A stretch of 64,000 nucleotides of DNA, from contig JAJECA010000022.1 in assembly GCA_022822265.1 (NCBI GenBank), forward strand, positions 1 to 64,000. Reading direction: 5' to 3'. The position numbers and the translations under genes were made by a program. The DNA comes from Acidimicrobiia bacterium (GTDB lineage Bacteria > Actinomycetota > Acidimicrobiia > Acidimicrobiales > Bin134). Positions 1-7,748 of this stretch are shown here, piece after piece; within the stretch, counting starts at the first letter, position 1, and each line of letters opens with the position of its first letter. The notes under the pieces are model-generated. The model was not told the DNA's origin. It did not search any database and was given only the letters and a program-made list of their open reading frames with translations.

Positions 1-1200
1 GTGGTCGACGTCGCACTGCAGAACGTGCTCTACGACGGCGGCGAGAACACCACCGACGACGTGAACCGCCACGCCGCCGACTGGATCGCCGACAACCGCG
101 ACACCGTCGACGGCTGGCTCGCCGAAGCCAGAGGTGCGACGACTGTGGATCTCCCGGCGGCTCCGGAAGCCCCCGCGGCTGAGGAAGACATGTCTATGCC
201 TGGTGAGGGCGTCAGCGTTACCCAAGCTCGGGCGAACTGGACGACGGGCTATATGCAGGCGGCTATCTATCACCATCTGTTGGAGGAACTCGGCTATGAG
301 GTGAGCGAGCCTGCTGATCTGGAGTTGGCGCCTGCTAATGCCTATGTGGCGATGGCTGAGGGGGCGTTCGATTTCTGGGCCAATTCGTGGTATCCGAACC
401 ATGATCCGTTCCTCAACGGCGAGATGCCCGACGGTTCTTTGGTCAACGAGCATGTGTCGGTGGTGGGCAATGAGATGCTTGCTGGCGGTCTCGAGGGATT
501 GATGACCAACAAGTCGCTGGTCGACGAACATGGCATCACCACGTTCGATCAAATCGTCAATGACGACGCGTTGTTCGAGCTGTATGAGTCGACCGACCCG
601 AATCCCGGTGATGGCATCCTTCAGATTTTGGGCTGTATCGAGGGCTGGGGATGCTATGTGGCGTTGGCCGAGACCATCGAGCTGGCCGGTTATGCCGACC
701 GGGTGGAGCAGCTCGAGGTTGGCGGTTACGACGCGGTGATCGCCGAGGCGGTGTCGCGGGCCGAGAGTGGCACGCCGTTCATTGCCTACACGTGGACGCC
801 CAGCGGCTATGTCACCCAGCTGATTCCTGGTGTGAACGCCATGTGGCTGGCCCACGAGGCCGACAAGGTGCATGACGGCTCGACCGACAACCCGGGCTTC
901 GCGGTGGATGCTCCGGCGTCCTTGGGCACCGATGTGTGCACGAATGATCCGTGTTATCTGTTCCGCAACTCCGCGGACATCAAAGTCACGGCCAACAACG
1001 ACTTCCTCAGTGCCAATCCGGCGGCGGCAAAGCTGTTCGAGCTGGTGCAGATCAGCGTGGTCGACGTCGCACTGCAGAACGTGCTCTACGACGGCGGCGA
1101 AGACACCACCGACGACGTGAACGGCCACGCCGCCGACTGGATCGCCGACAACCGCGACCTCGTCGATAGCTGGCTTGCCGAAGCCAAAGCCGCAGGATGA
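1..1200 (+). CDS. Glycine betaine/proline-type (ProX/OpuAC) substrate-binding protein, 5' end cut by the window
   Basis: The frame is open at base 1, so the true start lies upstream. The first ~43 codons are the tail of one OpuAC-type domain; an acidic Ala/Pro/Glu linker follows, then a complete second domain (about bases 199-1185). The full domain has the ProX hallmarks: an early ARANWTTGYMQA segment and a FWANSWYPNHDPF segment rich in aromatics, which in this family form the cage for quaternary amines. The gene thus encoded at least two tandem binding domains. Its 3' two thirds are nearly identical in DNA to the next gene. Expected role is extracytoplasmic capture of betaine-like osmolytes; the exact ligand is not known. 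No permease of the OpuA/ProU type lies in the window. Confidence 0.8.
   Translation: MVDVALQNVLYDGGENTTDDVNRHAADWIADNRDTVDGWLAEARGATTVDLPAAPEAPAAEEDMSMPGEGVSVTQARANWTTGYMQAAIYHHLLEELGYEVSEPADLELAPANAYVAMAEGAFDFWANSWYPNHDPFLNGEMPDGSLVNEHVSVVGNEMLAGGLEGLMTNKSLVDEHGITTFDQIVNDDALFELYESTDPNPGDGILQILGCIEGWGCYVALAETIELAGYADRVEQLEVGGYDAVIAEAVSRAESGTPFIAYTWTPSGYVTQLIPGVNAMWLAHEADKVHDGSTDNPGFAVDAPASLGTDVCTNDPCYLFRNSADIKVTANNDFLSANPAAAKLFELVQISVVDVALQNVLYDGGEDTTDDVNGHAADWIADNRDLVDSWLAEAKAAG
199..1185 (+). repeat. Direct repeat copy 1: OpuAC domain DNA
   Basis: This stretch aligns without gaps to bases 1634-2620 at a constant offset of 1435 bases. Differences are scattered and mostly at third positions. 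The last 129 bases (1057-1185) also match bases 1-129, the tail of a further upstream copy. This points to recent tandem duplication or gene conversion of one domain-encoding unit. Confidence 0.9.
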
Positions 1201-1272
1201 TCTATAAGGCTGATTGCCTCTAAGTCTGATATCGCGAGTTCCCGGATTGACCTGAGCAACGTTTCCAAGTTC

Positions 1273-1304
1273 CTCGGGGTCCGCCTGAAAGGGCGGGCCC
1301 CGAG
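1273..1304 (+). terminator. Stem-loop after the first binding-protein gene
   Basis: CTCGGGG at 1273-1279 pairs with CCCCGAG at 1298-1304, and the inner CCGCC pairs with GGCGG around a short TGAAAG loop. It lies about 70 bases after the stop codon. There is no U-tract, as is common for actinobacterial terminators. It would separate the first gene from the next. Confidence 0.55.
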
Positions 1305-1429
1305 TCAATCCGAACCGTTCTTCTCAGAGTCTCTAGCGTTCAGGCATGGTTTGGTTTAGGGTGTTGCTCCACAGGCGGGTTGGCGCGCCAGTGAGCGAGC
1401 CAAGCTTGAATGCAATTGGAGGGATACCT

Positions 1430-3565
1430 ATGAGACAGCGAAACCTTTGGCGAGTTCTATTAGCCATTTTCCTGGTTTTCGGGCTGGTGGTTGCTGGTTG
1501 CGGCAATGACGATGATGATGAACCGGGGACTGCGCCGGCTGCTGATGATGCGCCCGCGGCAGATGATGCGCCCGCGGCAGATGATGAGCCGGCTGCTGAT
1601 GATGCCCCCGCAGCGGATGAGATGGACATGATGCCTGGTGAGGGCGTCAGCGTTACCCAAGCTCGGGCGAACTGGACGACGGGCTATATGCAGGCGGCTA
1701 TCTATCACCACTTGTTGGAGGAGTTGGGCTATGAGGTGAGCGAGCCCGCTGATCTGGAGTTGGCGCCGGCGAATGCGTATGTGGCGATGGCTGAGGGGGC
1801 GTTCGATTTCTGGGTGAATTCGTGGTATCCGAACCATGATCCGTTCCTCAACGGGGAGATGCCTGATGGGTCTTTGGTGAATCAGCATGTGTCGGTGGTG
1901 GGCAATGAGATGCTCGCCGGCGGCCTCGAGGGCTTGATGACGAACAAGTCGCTGGTGGATGAGCACGGGATCACCACGTTCGATCAGATCATGAACGACG
2001 ACGCGTTGTTCGAGCTGTATGAGTCGACCGACCCGAATCCCGGTGACGGGGTCCTTCAGATCTTGGGCTGCATCGAGGGCTGGGGCTGCCATGTGGCGTT
2101 GGCCGAGACGCTTGAGTTGGCGGGCTATGGCGACCGGGCCGAGCAGTTGGAGGCCGGCGGGTACGACGCGGTGATCGCCGAGGCGGTGTCGCGGGCCGAG
2201 TCCGGCACGCCGTTCATTGCCTATACGTGGACGCCGAGCGGCTATGTCACCCAGCTGATTCCTGGTGTGAACGCGATGTGGCTGGCCCACGAGGCCGACA
2301 AGGTGCATGACGGCTCGACCGACAACCCGGGCTTCGCGGTAAACGCACCGGCGTCTTTGGGCACCGATGTGTGCACGAATGATCCGTGTTATCTGTTCCG
2401 CAACTCCGCGGACATCAAGGTCACGGCCAACAACGACTTCCTCACTGCCAATCCTTCGGCGGCGAGGCTGTTCGAGCTGGTGCAGATCAGCGTGGTCGAC
2501 GTCGCACTGCAGAACGTGCTCTACGACGGCGGCGAGAACACCACCGACGACGTGAACCGCCACGCCGCCGACTGGATCGCCGACAACCGCGACACCGTCG
2601 ACGGCTGGCTCGCCGAAGCCCGCAGCGCCACCGAATTCGCAATTACGCCGGTGGCTGCACCCGCACCTGCTGAGCCATTCCGCGTCGCGGTGGTGGCACC
2701 GAGCGCCAGCAACGACCTGGCATTCACCCAGAGCATGTTCGATGCGGTGAATGCCCTCGTGGCTTCTGGGGATATCAGTGAGTTCGCCATCACCGACGGC
2801 ACGTTCATCGTGGAAGATGCTGGTGCGGCTATCCGTGGCTATGCCGAGGACGGTTACGACCTGGTCATCGCTCACGGCTCCCAGTACGGCGGCCCGCTCC
2901 AGGAGATCGCCCCAGACTTCCCCGACGTATCGTTCGCCTGGGGCACCGCGGTGGATACCTTCGGGCTTCCCAACGTGAACTCCTATTCGGTTCGCTCCGA
3001 TCTCGGCGGCTATGTCAACGGGACCGTGGCTGCTCAGCTCACCGAGAGCAATGTGCTTGGTGTGGTCGGCCCGATTGAGGTGGGCGACGCCAAGCTTTAC
3101 GTCGACGGATTCGTAGCCGGCGCCACCGCCCAGAATCCCGACGTTGATGTCAAGGTCGTGTACATCGGATCGTTCGCCGACGTGGCGCTGGCCGCCGAAA
3201 CCGCCCAGCAGCACATCTCCGCCGGTGCGGACGTGCTGACCGGTACGGCCCAGATGGTGGTGGGCGCCACCGGCGTTGCTCAGGAGAACGACGTGTTGTG
3301 GTTCGGCACCCAATCCAACCAGACCGCCCTCGGCGAAGACATCGTGGTGGCCTCGCAGGTCTATCGCTGGGAGGTCATCCTGGCTGAGGTGGTCGATCAG
3401 GTGAAGTCCGGCACCCTGGGTGGCACGACCTTCATCATGACCTTCGAAGGCGGAGGACTGGAGATCCAGTTCAACCCGGCCATGGACATTCCCGCCGACG
3501 TGCTTGCCTCAGCCGAGGCAACCATCGCTGGCCTGTCCGACGGATCAATCTCCACTGGGCAGTAA
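1430..3565 (+). CDS. Lipoprotein fusing a ProX/OpuAC binding domain to a BMP/PnrA-type binding domain
   Basis: Start ATG 1430 was chosen because GGAGGG lies 6 bases upstream and a lipoprotein signal follows: basic N-terminus, hydrophobic core, lipobox VVAGC with Cys24 (711 aa in total). Next come an Asp/Ala/Pro repeat linker (about 25-63), an OpuAC domain (about 65-395) almost identical to that of the upstream gene, a short Ala/Pro linker, and a BMP/PnrA-like domain (about 415-705; starts FRVAVVAPSASND, ends near ADVLASAEATIAGL). OpuAC domains bind betaines; BMP domains bind nucleosides or related compounds and feed sugar-type ABC importers. The ATPase of such an importer follows 21 bases later. 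Two unlike binding domains on one anchor is unusual. Which one supplies the importer is not evident. Confidence 0.85.
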   Translation: MRQRNLWRVLLAIFLVFGLVVAGCGNDDDDEPGTAPAADDAPAADDAPAADDEPAADDAPAADEMDMMPGEGVSVTQARANWTTGYMQAAIYHHLLEELGYEVSEPADLELAPANAYVAMAEGAFDFWVNSWYPNHDPFLNGEMPDGSLVNQHVSVVGNEMLAGGLEGLMTNKSLVDEHGITTFDQIMNDDALFELYESTDPNPGDGVLQILGCIEGWGCHVALAETLELAGYGDRAEQLEAGGYDAVIAEAVSRAESGTPFIAYTWTPSGYVTQLIPGVNAMWLAHEADKVHDGSTDNPGFAVNAPASLGTDVCTNDPCYLFRNSADIKVTANNDFLTANPSAARLFELVQISVVDVALQNVLYDGGENTTDDVNRHAADWIADNRDTVDGWLAEARSATEFAITPVAAPAPAEPFRVAVVAPSASNDLAFTQSMFDAVNALVASGDISEFAITDGTFIVEDAGAAIRGYAEDGYDLVIAHGSQYGGPLQEIAPDFPDVSFAWGTAVDTFGLPNVNSYSVRSDLGGYVNGTVAAQLTESNVLGVVGPIEVGDAKLYVDGFVAGATAQNPDVDVKVVYIGSFADVALAAETAQQHISAGADVLTGTAQMVVGATGVAQENDVLWFGTQSNQTALGEDIVVASQVYRWEVILAEVVDQVKSGTLGGTTFIMTFEGGGLEIQFNPAMDIPADVLASAEATIAGLSDGSISTGQ
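1634..2620 (+). repeat. Direct repeat copy 2: OpuAC domain DNA
   Basis: Partner of bases 199-1185, ungapped over 987 bases. Bases 2492-2620 are identical to bases 1-129 of the window, so at least three copies of the domain tail exist here. The repeat ends exactly where the protein changes to the BMP-domain linker. Confidence 0.9.
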
Positions 3566-3586
3566 CGCTCAACCGAAAAGCCGAAT

Positions 3587-5143
3587 ATGAACTCTGACTC
3601 GGCAGCGCCGAGGCCAGCACCGATGCTGGAGATGCGCGGGATTACTAAGCGCTTCCCCGGCGTCGTCGCCAACGAAGACGTCGATTTCACGGTGCTGCCG
3701 GGTCAGGTTCACACCCTTCTCGGAGAAAACGGGGCCGGCAAGAGCACGCTGGTGAAGATCCTTTACGGGCTCTACCAGCCCGACGAGGGATCGATTGCCT
3801 TCGACGGCGCCCCAGTGGACATCGACTCGCCTTCGGTGGCCATCCGCACTGGCATTGGCATGATCCACCAGCACTTCATGTTGGTGGACACCCTGACCGT
3901 GGCCGAGAACGTGGCCTTGGGGCTGGGCAAGCGTCTCGGGCTGGCCAACTTGGCGCCCATCCGGCGCCGCATCAGAGAAGTCTCCGAGGAGTACGGCTTG
4001 CTCGTCGACCCGGATGCCTATATCTGGCAGATGGCAGTGGGGGAGCGGCAGCGGGCCGAGATCCTCAAGGCGCTGTACCGCAACGTGAAGCTGCTGGTGC
4101 TAGACGAACCCACCGCCGTGCTGACCCCGCCTGAAGTCGCTGACTTGTTCGTCACCCTTCGCCAGCTCAGCTCCGATGGGAGAGGGCTGGTGTTCATCTC
4201 CCACAAGCTGAACGAGGTGATGGAGATCTCCGATGAGATCACGGTGCTGCGCGACGGAAGGGTCTCGGGGCGAACAACCCCCGCAGAGTCCAGCAGAGAG
4301 TCGCTGGCCATGATGATGGTGGGGCGTCCGGTTGAATTCACCCGCACCCTCGCCAATCAGGAACCGGGCGATCCCAAACTGGAAGTGAAGAACCTCCGGG
4401 TTCGCGGTGACCGAGAGGAGTTGGCGGTGCGAGATGTGAACATCGACGTGCGGGCCGGTGAGATTGTGGGCATCGTGGGCGTCTCGGGCAACGGCCAACG
4501 CGAGCTGGCCGAGGCCATTGTGGGGCTGCGGGAGGTTGAGTCGGGTGAAGTCTTTATCGACGGCCGTCCGGTGAAGACGCCCACTCCCAAGCAGGTGCGG
4601 TCGATGGGCTTGGCCTATGTTCCCGAAGAGCGCATGAAGTACGGCAGCATCGGCGACTTCACCGTGGCCGAAAACCTGGTCTTGGTGGATTACGACCAGC
4701 CGCCCTACGCACGAGCCGGACTGCTGAGCCTCAACTCCATCGAGACTCGCGGTCAGCAGTTGGTGGGCGATTATTCGATTCGCACACCGAACACCGGCAC
4801 CCTCACCCGCAAGCTGTCGGGGGGCAACATCCAAAAGGTAGTGATCGCTCGGGAATTCAGCGGTGGCGCCGAAGTGCTGCTGGTAGCCCAGCCCACCCGG
4901 GGCATCGACATCGGCGCGGCCGAATACATCCATGAGCAACTCTTGACCCAGCGCTCCCAAGGCAAGGCCATCTTGTTGATCAGCGAGGACCTCGACGAGG
5001 TGATGGCGCTCTCCGACCGGCTGGTGGTGATGTACGAAGGCTCGGTGATGGGCCGGGCGAACCGCGAGGACGCCACCATCGAGCATGTAGGCCTGCTCAT
5101 GAGCGGCGTGGGAGAGCCCGAGGGCGCGGCAGTAGCGGGATAG
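3587..5143 (+). CDS. BMP/nucleoside-type ABC importer, double ATP-binding protein
   Basis: 518 aa with two fused nucleotide-binding domains, the layout of RbsA/YufO-type ATPases. Domain 1: Walker A GENGAGKST at 46-54, Q-loop near HQHFM (94-98), signature-like VGERQR at 151-156, Walker B LLVLDEPT at 169-176. Domain 2: P-loop region GVSGNGQRE (298-306), which lacks the GK[ST] lysine as is usual in this family, and a canonical LSGGN signature near 411. It energises import by two permeases and a BMP lipoprotein. It directly follows the OpuAC-BMP lipoprotein; the permeases are probably those at 32191-34256. An alternative ATG lies at 3623. Confidence 0.9.
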   Translation: MNSDSAAPRPAPMLEMRGITKRFPGVVANEDVDFTVLPGQVHTLLGENGAGKSTLVKILYGLYQPDEGSIAFDGAPVDIDSPSVAIRTGIGMIHQHFMLVDTLTVAENVALGLGKRLGLANLAPIRRRIREVSEEYGLLVDPDAYIWQMAVGERQRAEILKALYRNVKLLVLDEPTAVLTPPEVADLFVTLRQLSSDGRGLVFISHKLNEVMEISDEITVLRDGRVSGRTTPAESSRESLAMMMVGRPVEFTRTLANQEPGDPKLEVKNLRVRGDREELAVRDVNIDVRAGEIVGIVGVSGNGQRELAEAIVGLREVESGEVFIDGRPVKTPTPKQVRSMGLAYVPEERMKYGSIGDFTVAENLVLVDYDQPPYARAGLLSLNSIETRGQQLVGDYSIRTPNTGTLTRKLSGGNIQKVVIAREFSGGAEVLLVAQPTRGIDIGAAEYIHEQLLTQRSQGKAILLISEDLDEVMALSDRLVVMYEGSVMGRANREDATIEHVGLLMSGVGEPEGAAVAG

Positions 5144-5192
5144 GCAAGCCTGGGCTGTTCCAAACAAACGGCAGTAGGCTGACCTCTTCCTG

Positions 5193-5285
5193 GGAGGTGT
5201 CTGAGTACCTGGTGGGCTCCCCCGCCTTCAAAGCGGGTGGGACGGGCGATCCCCGTCCGGCGGGTTCGATTCCCGTCCACCTCCG
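5193..5285 (+). tRNA. selC: tRNA-Sec(UCA), selenocysteine tRNA
   Basis: About 93 nt. The acceptor strand GGAGGTG (5193-5199) pairs with CACCTCC (5278-5284), with G5285 as discriminator. The anticodon arm is CCCGC (5221-5225), loop CTTCAAA with anticodon TCA at 5228-5230, then GCGGG. The long variable arm forms a 7-bp stem, GGACGGG with CCCGTCC, around CGAT. The T loop is TTCGATT. UCA anticodon plus long variable arm are diagnostic of tRNA-Sec, which decodes UGA as selenocysteine. CCA is not encoded. selA and selB lie at 19.8-22.8 kb. Confidence 0.95.
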
Positions 5286-5293
5286 CTTTGCGA

Positions 5294-5920
5294 TTAGGTC
5301 TGTTCGGGGGGGCTGGCCGCGGTTAGCAGCCGGGCGAGCAAATCGACCCATTCTTCTTCGGTGGGGATATGGTGCTTAGCTCGCTCCGCAGACATCAGCA
5401 GGTGAGTGCCGACTCCAACGGCCTGGACAATCAGGGCAAGTGCGGTAGTACTGATATTCCTGTCCCAGAGCCCCTCGTCCTTGCTTTTCTCGACGAGGTC
5501 GCATAGCTGATCGGCTTGCTCGTTGAGGAATTCCTGGAGGCTCAATTGGACCGCGGTGTTGTTGCGCGCACTTCCGAACACCTGGATCAGAACATCGTGG
5601 GCATCATCGGACTTCAACAGGTTGGCACCCCAGGTCGTCAGAATCTCAGTGGCCGACATTCCACTGACCCCCAGGTCTTTCATCCTCTGCTCAGGCGTTA
5701 TCCGCTCGAAGAGATAGTTGAGGGCGGCGACCATCATCTCGTTCTTGTCCGGCCACCGGGCATAGATCGCCCCGGTGGTCGCCCCGGCCCGGCGGGCGAT
5801 GTCGGTGACGACTCCCTTGTCGTAACCCTGCTCAACGAACACTTCAGCGGCTGCTTCCAACAGCCGTTCGGTCAACCCATCGGGGTCGCGTATGCGTCGT
5901 TTCAACGCATCGTCAGGCAC
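5294..5920 (-). CDS. TetR-family transcriptional regulator
   Basis: The N-terminal helix-turn-helix is clear: ERLLEAAAEVFVEQGYDKGVVTDIARRAGATTGAIYARWPDKNEMM, split here by function into first helix, recognition region and the typical IY-x-W/F-x-x-K turn. The C-terminal ligand domain is helical and not informative. I place the start at GTG 5920 because GAAGGG lies 7 bases before it (208 aa); an ATG 12 codons upstream (5956) would also keep the frame. It ends 8 bases from selC. The regulated target is not evident; the next gene leftward on its strand is the selC region, and the sigma factor at 6028 is on the same strand but upstream of it. Confidence 0.85.
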   Translation of the reverse strand: MPDDALKRRIRDPDGLTERLLEAAAEVFVEQGYDKGVVTDIARRAGATTGAIYARWPDKNEMMVAALNYLFERITPEQRMKDLGVSGMSATEILTTWGANLLKSDDAHDVLIQVFGSARNNTAVQLSLQEFLNEQADQLCDLVEKSKDEGLWDRNISTTALALIVQAVGVGTHLLMSAERAKHHIPTEEEWVDLLARLLTAASPPEQT

Positions 5921-6020
5921 GTCTATACCCTTCAGATGTAAGCACCAGAGCAACAATAGCTATCTCACATAGTCGGTGCCGGAAAGTTCAGGGATCGCGG
6001 CCTGAACAGGGGTTTATCGA

Positions 6021-6037
6021 GGCGGTTTTAGACCGCC
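6021..6037 (-). terminator. Short stem-loop at the sigma factor stop codon
   Basis: GGCGGT (6021-6026) pairs with ACCGCC (6032-6037) across a 5-base loop that contains the stop codon of the sigma gene. The stem is only 6 bp and there is no U-tract, so termination is possible but weakly supported. Confidence 0.3.
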
Positions 6038-6993
6038 AACAGGTCGCGGGCGCCGGTGTCGCTGCTGGGGTGGCGGAGTTTGGACATGGCCCGGGCCTCG
6101 ATTTGGCGGATGCGCTCGCGGGTGAGGTTGAAGTGCTCGCCGACCTCTTCAAGGGTGCGAGGCTCGCCGCGGTCGAGGCCGAAGCGGAGCTTGAGGATCT
6201 CGCGCTCGCGCTCGTCGAGGGGACCGAGCAGGCGGGTGATCTCCTCGGGCAACAGGGCGGTGGCGGCCACCTCGAAAGGCGACTCGGCGGAGCGGTCCTC
6301 TACCACGTCGCCCAATTCGGCGTCGCCGTCTTCGCGCAGCGGCTCGCTCAGCGACAAGGGCTCGGCCGCGAAGCGCAAAGCCTCGGTGACTTTCTCTTCG
6401 GAAAGGTCCACTTCGACGGCCAACTCGGCCAGAGTGGCTGGGCGGCCCAGCTTCTTCTCCAGGTTGGCCCGGGCCTTTTGAAGGCGGGCCAGGGTGTCGC
6501 CGGCGTGGACCGGCAAGCGAATAGTGCGACCGGTGTTGGCAATGCCCCGGGTGATGGCCTGGCGGATCCACCAGGTGGCATACGTGGAGAATTTGAATCC
6601 CTTGCGCCAGTCGAACTTCTCCACGGCGTGCATCAGGCCCAGGTTGCCCTCTTGGATCAGATCCAAAAGGGGAAGACCGGAGGCCTGGTACTTCTTGGCA
6701 ATGGAGACCACCAAGCGGAGGTTGGACTGGACGAACCGGCGCTCGGCCTGTTCGCCAATCTTGACCTGGCGGCGCAATATCCGCCGACGGGCTGGTGAGA
6801 GCCGCTCTGAGCTGTCGGAATCGTTCTCTTTGTCCTGGTCAAGGAGGGCTTGTGCTTCGTTGCCCTCCTCGATTTTCTGGGCTAGCTCAACTTCGTCGTC
6901 TTTGGTGAGCAGCGGGTATTGGCCGATATCGGTCAGATAGAGACGGACGAGATCTTCGTCGTCTCGCTCAACACGCTCTTTCGGCACAGTCAC
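6028..6993 (-). CDS. RNA polymerase sigma-70 family factor (primary-like, group 1/2)
   Basis: 321 aa. Region 1.2 begins near residue 11 ([18 protein letters not shown]). Region 2 carries [31 protein letters not shown] and [14 protein letters not shown], the hallmark -10-recognition segment. Region 3 follows with IRLPVH, and region 4 with [16 protein letters not shown] and the [17 protein letters not shown] helix-turn-helix. It lacks the long acidic N-terminus of typical RpoD, so it may be a group 2 (SigB/HrdB-like) factor rather than the housekeeping one. Start GTG 6993 has AAAGGTG just upstream. The next gene on this strand is the TetR gene. Confidence 0.9.
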   Translation of the reverse strand: MTVPKERVERDDEDLVRLYLTDIGQYPLLTKDDEVELAQKIEEGNEAQALLDQDKENDSDSSERLSPARRRILRRQVKIGEQAERRFVQSNLRLVVSIAKKYQASGLPLLDLIQEGNLGLMHAVEKFDWRKGFKFSTYATWWIRQAITRGIANTGRTIRLPVHAGDTLARLQKARANLEKKLGRPATLAELAVEVDLSEEKVTEALRFAAEPLSLSEPLREDGDAELGDVVEDRSAESPFEVAATALLPEEITRLLGPLDEREREILKLRFGLDRGEPRTLEEVGEHFNLTRERIRQIEARAMSKLRHPSSDTGARDLLAV

Positions 6994-7126
6994 ACCTTTC
7001 CGAAAATCCGATGGCCCGATAATCCTTGGACCAGAGAATCCCTGGGGTTACCGGTGCCGCTGTCGAATCGGTCGACGCTGACCGAGCAGAGACACGGACA
7101 ATGCTTAGCCAATAACGATACCTGCT

Positions 7127-7684
7127 TCATCGTGGAAACGTCACCAGCGGAGGCCATCTTTTTTCTCGATAGTCGTCGGCAAAGCCACTCGCCAGCTCCT
7201 CGAGGTCGCCATTAGAAGGGATACTCGGAGGATTCCACACTTGCCTGGAGTCATACTGTTCCTCGGCCAAATCGGCGGCCACCATGCGGGCGGTGCGGAT
7301 CACCGCTCCGTCGCTCACCGACGACAGCTCGTGACCCAAACGTTCAATCACGAAAACCAACTGGGGTAGAGCCACCTCGTACAGCGCAGCAACAGCGCCG
7401 GCAGGCGCCGCTTCTTCAATGTGACCCACCAGCCGTTTCCAGGCGATTGTGGGGGGACCAATTCGATCGGGCGCGGCCAAAGCCGGAGAGTCGGGCAGCG
7501 CGGCCCGCCACCACTGGGCGTGTTGTCCATGGCGCCGGCTGGACCGGGCCAAGAGGTTTCGAGCTCGGTTGTCCAGCGCCGCCTCGCCGTCCAGGCCGGC
7601 TGCCAGGCGCCCCTCCAACTCGAAGAGCTGCTCAGATACCCAGGCCAGGCCGCCACAGGCGTCGGCCAGCTGTTCAATGTCCAT
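7127..7684 (-). CDS. Hypothetical helical protein
   Basis: 185 aa, not recognised. It is predicted helical with no membrane segment or signal peptide. The segment RARNLLARSSRRHGQHAQWWRAALP followed later by LPQLVFVIERLGHELS has a spacing that loosely recalls ferritin-like four-helix proteins, but no complete ExxH metal set can be assigned. It is 64 bases downstream of nadE on the same strand and may be cotranscribed with it. Its codon use fits its neighbours, which supports a real gene. Confidence 0.55.
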   Translation of the reverse strand: MDIEQLADACGGLAWVSEQLFELEGRLAAGLDGEAALDNRARNLLARSSRRHGQHAQWWRAALPDSPALAAPDRIGPPTIAWKRLVGHIEEAAPAGAVAALYEVALPQLVFVIERLGHELSSVSDGAVIRTARMVAADLAEEQYDSRQVWNPPSIPSNGDLEELASGFADDYREKRWPPLVTFPR

Positions 7685-7748
7685 TCTCAGTCTCCGGCTC
7701 TATTCCGGCCAAGGCACCGGGCTGATGCTTCTTGGAGTCCAGAAGCCA

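Noticed and set aside
1540-1620. Short repeats resembling a CRISPR or tandem array
   Set aside because: They encode the Ala/Asp/Pro linker of the lipoprotein in frame and have no spacers.
1460-3313. 617-codon open frame on the minus strand
   Set aside because: It is fully antisense to the OpuAC-BMP lipoprotein gene, is rich in His and Arg as is typical of high-GC shadow frames, and has no domain or ribosome-binding site.
4480-4510. Defective second P-loop in the ABC ATPase
   Set aside because: Loss of the GK[ST] lysine in the second half is normal for RbsA/YufO-type double ATPases and not a sign of decay.
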